Source: a bacterium (GTDB lineage: Bacteria > Nitrospinota_A > UBA7883 > JACRGQ01). Taken from it: DNA of 19,589 nt. The notes beneath the pieces are model-generated. The model worked only from the letters and a program-made list of their open reading frames with translations, was not told the origin of the DNA and ran no database searches. Where the stretch lies: NCBI GenBank assembly GCA_021815535.1, contig JAKAGL010000015.1, positions 1 to 19,589 of the forward strand, written 5' to 3'. This document shows positions 13,462 through 19,589 of this stretch, piece by piece; the first letter of the stretch is position 1; each line of letters starts with the position of its first letter. The position numbers and the translations under genes are program-made.

Positions 13462-14334
13462 TTACAACCCCTGTTTGATAAGCGCTTCGAGATATTTGCC
13501 GTAATCGGTATTTTTGTAACGGTCCGCCTGCCGCATAACCGCCTCGCCATCAATAAATCCCTGATTGTAGGCGATCTCCTCCAAACAGGCGACCATCAAT
13601 CCTTGCCGTTGTTCAATTACTTCGATAAAGTTGCTCGCCTGCAACAGCGATTCGTGCGTGCCGGTATCAAGCCACGCCACGCCACGCCCCATAAGCTCCA
13701 CCTTCAATTTGCCCCGCCTGAGATAAGCGGCATGTAAATCGGTGATCTCCAGTTCGCCGCGCGGACTCGGCTTTATCTCGTGCACGATATCGACAACCTC
13801 TTTGTCGTAGAAATACAGGCCGACAATTGCATAATTGCTTTTCGGCGTCCGCGGCTTTTCCTCGATGGAGAGCACTTTGCCCCCGGCACCGAATTCCACT
13901 ACGCCGTACCGTTGCGGGTCTTTCACGTAATAACCGAACACGGTGGCTCCGCTATTTTGCCCTTTGGCCTCTTTAACCTGATCGGCAAAGCCGTGCCCAT
14001 AAAAAATGTTGTCTCCCAGAATGAGCGCGGCCGGCCCACCGGCCAGATACTCCCGGCCGATAATGAACGCCTGGGCCAATCCTTCAGGACGCTGTTGCTC
14101 GGCATAGGAAATGGCGAGGCCGAACTGTGTACCATCCCCCAACAGGGCGCGGTAGAGTGGCAGATCGGGCGGAGTTGAGATGACCAGCACTTCACGTATC
14201 CCCGCCAGCATCAGCGTTGATAGGGGGTAGTAAATCATTGGCTTGTTGTAAACCGGCAGCAGCTGCTTGCTGATAACTTGCGTGGCGGGAAAAAGCCGCG
14301 AGCCGGTTCCCCCCGCCAGAATGATCCCTTTCAT
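13462..14334 (-). CDS. rfbA: Glucose-1-phosphate thymidylyltransferase
   Basis: First enzyme of dTDP-L-rhamnose synthesis: joins dTTP and glucose-1-phosphate to give dTDP-glucose in the cytoplasm. 290 residues, the usual size. The start is the ATG at 14334 with AAGGGGGG upstream; a longer open frame to 14499 overlaps rfbD and adds unrelated residues. Signatures: LAGGTGSRLFPAT at 6-18, the QLLPVYNKPMIYYPLS stretch after it, LILGDNIFYG (104-113) with the metal-binding Asp, and IEEKPRTPKSN near 157-167. It is the last gene of rfbC-B-D-A, 37 bp after rfbD, and is followed by the terminator-like hairpin at 13310-13342. Confidence 0.96.
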   Translation of the reverse strand: MKGIILAGGTGSRLFPATQVISKQLLPVYNKPMIYYPLSTLMLAGIREVLVISTPPDLPLYRALLGDGTQFGLAISYAEQQRPEGLAQAFIIGREYLAGGPAALILGDNIFYGHGFADQVKEAKGQNSGATVFGYYVKDPQRYGVVEFGAGGKVLSIEEKPRTPKSNYAIVGLYFYDKEVVDIVHEIKPSPRGELEITDLHAAYLRRGKLKVELMGRGVAWLDTGTHESLLQASNFIEVIEQRQGLMVACLEEIAYNQGFIDGEAVMRQADRYKNTDYGKYLEALIKQGL

Positions 14335-14371
14335 CGTCCGCCCCCCTTCATTCCCGCTTATTCTATCAATA

Positions 14372-15214
14372 TTACAGCGTTTCGAGCATCTCTTTGAGCG
14401 CCTCGTCCCATCTGCGCAACGGCTGGCCGGCCAACGCCACATATGCCGAGCAATCAAGCCGGCTGTTTTTCGGGCGGCGCGCGGGACGGCCCAGTTCATC
14501 GCTGGTGATCGGCATTACCGTCACACCGGAAATCCCCCGGAGCGCCAATATTTTTTTCGCATATTCCCGCCACGTGCATTCACCGGTATTCGTCACATGT
14601 AAAATGCCGCTGGCTTTTTTCTCAATGCAAACGAGGATTGCCGCTGCCAGGTCTTTTGACCACGTCGGCGTTCCGGTCTGGTCGTTAACCATCTTTATTT
14701 CGGATTGCCGCGCCGCCAGTTCCAGCACGGTACGGACGAAGCTTTTCCCCCGCCTTGAAAAAAGCCATGAAGAACGCACCACCAACCCGCCGGATGTATC
14801 GAGTGCGATCTTCTCCCCTTCCCATTTGGTGAGGCCATACACGTTAAGGGGATGCGGCGGATCATCCGGAGCATACGGGCCGTTTTTCGCGCCGTCGAAA
14901 ACGTAATCAGTGGAGATGTAAACAAGGCGCGCCTTCACGCCGCGTACGGCATCCGCCACGGCGCGGGTTCCCTCCACGTTTATCCTCCGGGCAAGATCCT
15001 TGTCCGTTTCGCACTGGTCAACGGCGGTCATCGCGGCACAATGCACCACCACGTCGGGCTTAAGCCGGGATATGACATCCCGTACGGCGGCCCCATCGGC
15101 AAGATCGGCTTCTTTACGCGTCACGGGAAGGGCTTCCACCCCATCGCGTCCGGCAAGCAACGCCATTAGCGAGCCGCCCACTCCTCCCGCCGCGCCAGTC
15201 ACCGCGATCCGCAT
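14372..15214 (-). CDS. rfbD: dTDP-4-dehydrorhamnose reductase
   Basis: Last step of dTDP-L-rhamnose synthesis: NAD(P)H-dependent reduction of dTDP-4-dehydrorhamnose. 280 residues with an N-terminal Rossmann motif GAAGGVG (7-13), VVHCAAMTAVDQCE (56-69), STDYVFDG (101-108), and the Y126-xxx-K130 short-chain dehydrogenase catalytic pair in NVYGLTKWEGE. The start ATG at 15214 lies 5 bp after the rfbB stop with only a weak ribosome binding site, so coupling to rfbB translation is likely. Confidence 0.95.
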   Translation of the reverse strand: MRIAVTGAAGGVGGSLMALLAGRDGVEALPVTRKEADLADGAAVRDVISRLKPDVVVHCAAMTAVDQCETDKDLARRINVEGTRAVADAVRGVKARLVYISTDYVFDGAKNGPYAPDDPPHPLNVYGLTKWEGEKIALDTSGGLVVRSSWLFSRRGKSFVRTVLELAARQSEIKMVNDQTGTPTWSKDLAAAILVCIEKKASGILHVTNTGECTWREYAKKILALRGISGVTVMPITSDELGRPARRPKNSRLDCSAYVALAGQPLRRWDEALKEMLETL

Positions 15215-15219
15215 CGGTT

Positions 15220-16230
15220 TTATGATTCCGCGAGGCGGCGGGCGTAATGTTTTTCGTAGTAGGCGCGGTACTCGCCGCTTTTAATCGCACTCCACCATTC
15301 GCGGTTTGCCAGATACCACTTGATGGTCTTATCCATCGCCTCTTCAAAAGCAAATGCCGGCCGCCACCCCAGCTCATTTTCGATCTTTCCGCTGTCGATG
15401 GCGTAACGCCGGTCGTGGCCCAGCCGGTCCTGCACATTCTTTTTCAGGCTCTGCGGTTTGCCCAGCTTCTGCAAGATCAGATCGGTGATGGAAAGATTGG
15501 TGCGGTCTTTGGCGCCGCCGATGTTGTAGACCTCTCCTTCCCTGCCCGCAAAAAGAACTTTCTCCACGGCACCGCAGTGGTCATCAACATATATCCAATC
15601 ACGCATATACAGCCCGTCGCCGTAGATCGGCAACGGCTTGTCTTCCAGCGCGTTGGTGATGAAGAGCGGTATCAGTTTCTCGGGGAACTGGTACGGCCCG
15701 AAGTTGTTGGAACAGCGGGTGATGACTACCGGCAGGCCGTACGTGGCGTGGTACGAAAGCGCCAAAAGGTCGGATGACGCCTTGCTGGCGGCATATGGCG
15801 AGTTGGGGTGCAGCGGCGATGATTCGATCGCATACCCTTCCCCTATGGAACCGTATACCTCATCGGTAGAGACATGCACGAATTTCATGATGTTGTACCG
15901 GCGCGCAGCCTCCAGCAAAACGCCGGTACCCCCCACGTTGGTTTTCAGAAAAACGCCGGCATCCTCAATGCTCCGGTCGACGTGCGATTCGGCGGCAAAG
16001 TGAACTACCGCATCAACCCCCGCCATCGCCGTATCCACTGCTGCCCGGTCGCAGATATCTCCCTTGATGAACGTGTGCCGATGGTTTTTCAGTACCGGCT
16101 CCAGATTGGCAAGGTTTCCCGCATAGGTCAACGCATCCAGCGTAACCACCGTGCTTTCGTGCCGCCCCATGAAATAGCGGACGAAGTTCGATCCGATGAA
16201 TCCGGCGCCACCGGTAACCAGCAGCTTCAC
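15220..16230 (-). CDS. rfbB: dTDP-glucose 4,6-dehydratase
   Basis: Second step of the pathway: converts dTDP-glucose to dTDP-4-dehydro-6-deoxyglucose with bound NAD. 336 residues, the usual length. GGAGFIG (7-13) is the NAD motif. HFAAESHVDRSI (77-88), STDEVYG (121-127) with the catalytic Asp-Glu, and P145-YAASK (Y146, K150) complete the active site. It starts at a GTG (16230) one base after the rfbC stop codon; AAGGACGG inside the rfbC end serves as ribosome binding site. Confidence 0.97.
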   Translation of the reverse strand: MKLLVTGGAGFIGSNFVRYFMGRHESTVVTLDALTYAGNLANLEPVLKNHRHTFIKGDICDRAAVDTAMAGVDAVVHFAAESHVDRSIEDAGVFLKTNVGGTGVLLEAARRYNIMKFVHVSTDEVYGSIGEGYAIESSPLHPNSPYAASKASSDLLALSYHATYGLPVVITRCSNNFGPYQFPEKLIPLFITNALEDKPLPIYGDGLYMRDWIYVDDHCGAVEKVLFAGREGEVYNIGGAKDRTNLSITDLILQKLGKPQSLKKNVQDRLGHDRRYAIDSGKIENELGWRPAFAFEEAMDKTIKWYLANREWWSAIKSGEYRAYYEKHYARRLAES

Positions 16231-16231
16231 G

Positions 16232-16687
16232 TCAGCCGTCCTTGCGCGCCCATTCGTACGGGATGGAGGGGTCGTGCGCGTCTAGCCGGAATTCATCCGG
16301 CTCTTTCGCGTTGTACGGTTCCGTCGGGATGTTGAGCACCATCGACTCGGCTTCGGAAATTCCCTTGAAACCGTGCTGGATGTTTGGCGGGATGCTCACC
16401 AACAGGTTGTTGTGGTCGCCGATGAAGAACTGGTTTATCTCGCCTTTGGTGGGGCTGCCGGGGCGGTTGTCATACAGCACCAGCTTTATCATCCCTTTAA
16501 GGCAGGCGAAGTGATCGGTCTGCAATTTGTGGTAGTGCCACGCCTTGACGACGCCCGGATAGACGAACGTTACATAGGCTTGTCCGAATTTTTGGTAGAA
16601 CGGATCGTCGCACCGAAGGATCTCCATCAGCCGTCCCCGCTCATCCGGCACCATCTTCAACTGCTTGGTATTGACCTGATAAATCAC
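16232..16687 (-). CDS. rfbC: dTDP-4-dehydrorhamnose 3,5-epimerase, short form
   Basis: Cupin-fold epimerase, 151 residues against about 180 for classic RmlC. The family pattern is kept: GVVKAWHYHK with H51 (the catalytic His position), KGMIKLVLYDNR, then PPNIQHGFKG with H105, and a Tyr at 125 (PTEPYN) where RmlC has its catalytic Tyr. The usual RGLH is KAWH. The start is a GTG at 16687 preceded by AGGGGG. It is the first gene of the rhamnose operon. Because of its short form, a related sugar 3,4-ketoisomerase-type cupin is the main alternative, but the operon context favours the epimerase. Confidence 0.88.
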   Translation of the reverse strand: MIYQVNTKQLKMVPDERGRLMEILRCDDPFYQKFGQAYVTFVYPGVVKAWHYHKLQTDHFACLKGMIKLVLYDNRPGSPTKGEINQFFIGDHNNLLVSIPPNIQHGFKGISEAESMVLNIPTEPYNAKEPDEFRLDAHDPSIPYEWARKDG

Positions 16688-16721
16688 CTCGTCCCCCTAT
16701 TCCAAAACGGCCAGCCCTTGC

Positions 16722-16745
16722 CCCGCCTTTGCTTGCCAAAGCGGG
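16722..16745 (-). other. Hairpin in the rfb operon leader
   Basis: CCCGC-c-TTTG, loop of 5, CAAA-GCGGG: nine pairs with one bulge, about 35 nt before the rfbC GTG. No U-run follows in either direction, so it is not a classic terminator. A TATGAT (complement of 16766-16771) could be the -10 of the operon, which would place this hairpin in the 5' leader. Confidence 0.35.
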
Positions 16746-16853
16746 ATGGAATACCCACTCACGGAATCATACAACAACCCGAGGGGCGGCGGCGGGGCAA
16801 ATGTGGGATCCCCGGGTATACCTGTGATGTTTCTTAGTTATCAGGTAAGGTTT

Positions 16854-16889
16854 TTGCCTCTTAATGCCGAAAACGTTATATTGAGGCAA
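16854..16889 (+). promoter_or_regulatory. Promoter and ribosome-site-masking inverted repeat for the radical SAM fusion gene
   Basis: TTGCCT (16854-16859), 17 bases, TATATT (16877-16882) fits a sigma-70 promoter. The same region forms a perfect 7-bp inverted repeat, TTGCCTC (16854-16860) with GAGGCAA (16883-16889). The right arm contains the GAGG Shine-Dalgarno (16883-16886), 5 bases before the TTG start codon. Confidence 0.45.
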
Positions 16890-16891
16890 CA

Positions 16892-19534
16892 TTGAAACAG
16901 AAAAAGATCATCATCGCCAACCCGCCGGGGAAGTTTCCGGGCAACCGCTACCCCTGCCCCTTTCCCAGCCGGTGGACATCCATTTTCCACGACTACCCGG
17001 TGTTCATCTTCTTTCCCTACCAGCTTGCCTACCTCAGCAGTCTGCTCAAGCGGGAATTCCCGCAGCACTCCATCAGGATGATCGACGGCACCTGGCTGCG
17101 CTTCACCGCCGAAGAGTACGTCCGCTGGCTGGAGTGGCAAAAGCCGGACGTGCTGATATTTGAAACCGACACCGTAACTTACCACGAGACCATGAAGGTG
17201 GCCCGCGCCATTAAACAGAAGTTCGACACCACCATCATCATGACCGGGCAGTACTCCACCGTTTTTCCGGCGCAGGTGCTGGCCGACGGCTGCGATTACG
17301 CCTGCGTGGGGGAATACGAGGAAACGGTGCGCGACATCGTGCGCGGCGACGACCCAAAGACCATTGCCGGCCTTCACCCCAATGGCTACCGCAAGGTGCT
17401 GGATATCGATTCGCTGCCCGACCCGGAGGACGACGACATCCGCCGCATCGACTATGCATACCCCGGCGGCTGCCGCTGGACGAAATACACCTCGGTCGAG
17501 ATACATGGCAGCCGGGGCTGCCCCTACAGCTGCGATTTCTGCGTGGCGGGAACCGTGTACTACGAAAAGCCGAATTGGCGGCCCCGTTCTCCGCAGCGCA
17601 TCATTAATGAGATAGAGACGCTCCGCCGCAAGTACCCGTCTATCGAGGGGGTGTTCTTCGACGAAGAGACGCACATCGTGAAGAAAAGCGGGATACTCGA
17701 CCTCTGCGACGCCATTATCAAAAGCGGTAACAACGACCTGCGCTATGAGGCGATGGCGAACCACCAGAGGCTGGATGAAGAAATATTGGAAAAACTGAAA
17801 AAGGCGGGCTACTACAAACTGCGAATCGGCATAGAGACCATCGACCCCGCCACCAGCGAAAGTATCGGCCGCAAAACAAAGGCCGACCGCCTGCAGGAAA
17901 TACTGCGCGAGGCCAAGAAACTGGATATCGAGATGTACGGCACGTTCATCATCGGCGCATCCGGCAGTACCCGCGCGGGGGACGTGGCTACCATCGAATA
18001 CGGCGCTCAGTTGCTCGAGGAGGGTTTGCTTTCAAGCTGGCAGGCATCCATCGCCGTGCCGCACCCCGGCACTCCCTTCCACGACAAGGCGAAAGAGCAC
18101 GGCTGGCTGGCCACCGATGATCCGGAACAGTTCAACGGCATCAACGGCTCGGTGCTTTCGTACCCCAACTACTCTTCCGAAGAGATCAAGGGAACCGTCG
18201 ACATCATGTGGAAACGCTTCGAGAAGGCCACCCACGGCAAAGCGGCGGTCGCCACCCGCTGCGTCGCGGCCGAAAAAACTTGGTTGCCGCCGGGGCAGCG
18301 GGACGATGTACGAAAAAAACTGCAACGCCTCACGGCGACCTTCAACACCGGCGATAACGAAGCCACGTTGGCAATAGCCGACGGCATCATAAACGAATAC
18401 CCGCAGGTGCTGCGTGCCCGCCACATCGTTGCCTCGGTACACGAGCGGCTGGGCTTTTTTGAAAAAGCGCGCGACATTTTCCAATACATCGTCGCTACCG
18501 CCGCCGACTATGACGACGCTATACAGCACGGCGCGGCAGCGCACTTCCACCTCGGCTGGATGGCCTATCAGGACGGCGACAACGCCACCGCCCGCTACCA
18601 CTTCGAACACTGCATGCACCTGAATCCGAACCATTTGATGGCCCGGCGGTTCTACTGGATACTGCTCGATCAGGGAGCAACGCTCGGCATCGAATCGGCG
18701 TTCTGGGACAAGTTTGAGAAAGATTATTCCGGCAATGGCGCGGTAACCGCCCCATGGGTAGACCTGCAACACGCCACCAAGGTAACGCAGCTCAACGATT
18801 TCTGGGCCGATCCAAAAGTGGAAGCGGTACTGCGCGGTGCAGAGAAACAGCGGCTGATCGACGCCGTTGCAAAACCGGAAGTGGAAACTGTGCTCGAGAT
18901 CGGCTGCGGCGCGGGATGGCTTTCCCTGGAACTGGCCCGGCGCGGCAAGAACGTGACCGGTATCGACGTGAGCAAGGACAGGATAGCGACCGCCAAACAG
19001 TACGCCACGAAGAACAACATGAACATCGAATACCTGCAGGGTGACGCGGTGCAGTTTTTGGAGGAAAGCGGACGCACCTTCGACCGCATCGTGGCGTGGG
19101 ATTCGCTCCATCACATCGCCAACCTGGGCCGTCTGATGCACACCGTGCGGAAGGCGCTGAAACCGGGTGGCCGCCTGGTAGCCTTCGACCACGTTGGCGG
19201 CAACGCGAAAGAGCATGGCGACCTGGCGAACTCGTTTCTCAACAGCGCGATGCTGGCCCGCCTGCCGCGCAACGGCAACGGCCCGCACGTTGACGAGGCG
19301 CTTTCGCCCTACGAGGATGTAGGCAGTTTTCTGCTGGAAGAAACCATCCGCCGCCACCTGCATGTGGTGACGCACAGCTCGCACATCGCGTTCACCGGCC
19401 TCATCGCCGCGGCTATTGATTTTTCCAGGACGGACATAACGCCGTTGGCGGAATTAAAGAAAACGGAAGAAGATATGATCGCCCGCAGGCAAACGCGCGG
19501 AGAATACATCTACATCGAGGCCGAAGCCCCTTAA
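16892..19534 (+). CDS. B12-binding-fold radical SAM / TPR / class I methyltransferase fusion protein
   Basis: 880 residues in one frame from a TTG start (GAGG 5 bases upstream; the first in-frame ATG is at about residue 63, inside the first domain). Residues about 5-180 resemble the B12-binding domain common in radical SAM proteins, without the DxHxxG motif, as often seen in that class. Residues about 203-420 are a radical SAM domain with the cluster motif C210-x3-C214-x2-C217 (GCPYSCDFC), a downstream FFDEET segment and LRIGIETIDP. About 480-590 are TPR-like helical repeats (LGFFEKARDIF, FHLGWMAYQDGD). About 655-780 is a Rossmann methyltransferase with motif I VLEIGCGAG (667-675), acidic IDVS and LKPGG. 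Two SAM-using modules in one chain suggest modification of a carbon, phosphorus or sugar substrate. The substrate is unknown. It is divergent from the rhamnose operon and followed within 2 bp by another gene. Confidence 0.88.
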   Translation: MKQKKIIIANPPGKFPGNRYPCPFPSRWTSIFHDYPVFIFFPYQLAYLSSLLKREFPQHSIRMIDGTWLRFTAEEYVRWLEWQKPDVLIFETDTVTYHETMKVARAIKQKFDTTIIMTGQYSTVFPAQVLADGCDYACVGEYEETVRDIVRGDDPKTIAGLHPNGYRKVLDIDSLPDPEDDDIRRIDYAYPGGCRWTKYTSVEIHGSRGCPYSCDFCVAGTVYYEKPNWRPRSPQRIINEIETLRRKYPSIEGVFFDEETHIVKKSGILDLCDAIIKSGNNDLRYEAMANHQRLDEEILEKLKKAGYYKLRIGIETIDPATSESIGRKTKADRLQEILREAKKLDIEMYGTFIIGASGSTRAGDVATIEYGAQLLEEGLLSSWQASIAVPHPGTPFHDKAKEHGWLATDDPEQFNGINGSVLSYPNYSSEEIKGTVDIMWKRFEKATHGKAAVATRCVAAEKTWLPPGQRDDVRKKLQRLTATFNTGDNEATLAIADGIINEYPQVLRARHIVASVHERLGFFEKARDIFQYIVATAADYDDAIQHGAAAHFHLGWMAYQDGDNATARYHFEHCMHLNPNHLMARRFYWILLDQGATLGIESAFWDKFEKDYSGNGAVTAPWVDLQHATKVTQLNDFWADPKVEAVLRGAEKQRLIDAVAKPEVETVLEIGCGAGWLSLELARRGKNVTGIDVSKDRIATAKQYATKNNMNIEYLQGDAVQFLEESGRTFDRIVAWDSLHHIANLGRLMHTVRKALKPGGRLVAFDHVGGNAKEHGDLANSFLNSAMLARLPRNGNGPHVDEALSPYEDVGSFLLEETIRRHLHVVTHSSHIAFTGLIAAAIDFSRTDITPLAELKKTEEDMIARRQTRGEYIYIEAEAP

Positions 19535-19536
19535 CG

Positions 19537-19589
19537 ATGAAGCGGGCGGTGGTTTTTTGCACGGCCCCCGCCGCGCGGGTGCGGGCGGC
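19537..19589 (+). CDS. Start of a gene continuing past the right edge
   Basis: ATG at 19537, 2 bp after the stop of the radical SAM fusion gene, with GAGG 18-21 bases upstream and no close Shine-Dalgarno, implying an operon with coupled translation. Only 17 complete codons are visible (MKRAVVFCTAPAARVRA); no family can be assigned. Confidence 0.5.
   Translation, partial: MKRAVVFCTAPAARVRA

Noticed and set aside
13423..13737. A plus-strand open frame downstream of the tandem sigma-28 promoters
   Set aside because: Almost all of it is antisense to rfbA codons, and there is no Shine-Dalgarno; the region is better treated as possible non-coding RNA.
16841..17764. A 307-codon minus-strand open frame opposite the start of the fusion gene
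   Set aside because: Shadow frame; no motif, and it overlaps the better-supported TTG-started gene.
18032..19384. A 450-codon open frame on the minus strand inside the radical SAM fusion gene
   Set aside because: It is the exact complement of a well-supported gene with recognisable domains; its translation shows no known motif and no ribosome binding site.

Overview
The window looks like a chromosomal segment of a Gram-negative, flagellated bacterium of moderately high GC. This rests on several Sec signal peptides, a periplasmic binding protein, a periplasmic c-type haem protein, an export chaperone and cap protein for flagella, and dTDP-rhamnose synthesis. The gene mix resembles deltaproteobacterial or Nitrospinota-type genomes, but I cannot place it by sequence alone. 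There is no rRNA, tRNA, CRISPR array, transposase or integrase.

Layout. Bases 1-188 (minus) are the 5' end of a small gene preceded by a sigma-28-like site. 331-1815 is lysS. 1872-4849 (minus) holds three exported proteins: an SMP-30-type beta-propeller, a PstS-like binding protein with a strong terminator, and a transglutaminase-fold protein. 5211-6530 is a cNMP-binding/HDOD signalling protein. 6609-8534 holds a DUF59 (MIP18-type) protein, a multi-spanning membrane protein and a convergent, overlapping haem protein. 8645-9664 is a NeuB-family sialic-acid-type synthase. 9769-10608 holds a stand-alone DUF542 (ScdA_N) protein and an FmdE-like protein. 13132-10632 (minus) is a flagellar operon: a divergent FliD-like cap protein, a FlgN/FliT-like chaperone and an 81-residue unknown. 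16687-13462 (minus) is a complete dTDP-L-rhamnose operon in the order rfbC-rfbB-rfbD-rfbA. 16892-19534 (plus) is an 880-residue fusion of B12-binding fold, radical SAM, TPR and class I methyltransferase domains. A further gene starts 2 bp after it and leaves the window.

How the genes may work together. NeuB and the rhamnose operon flank the flagellar operon, so nucleotide-sugar supply for flagellin glycosylation or surface polysaccharide is a plausible theme. The DUF59, membrane, haem, DUF542 and FmdE-like genes form a looser redox/metal cluster, possibly for nitrosative stress or Fe-S handling.

The two points most worth follow-up are: (i) the gene-free 13133-13461 region, which carries two tandem sigma-28-type promoters pointing away from fliD toward the 3' end of rfbA, a third pointing at fliD and a terminator-like hairpin; and (ii) the four-part radical SAM/methyltransferase fusion, whose ribosome binding site lies inside an inverted repeat.
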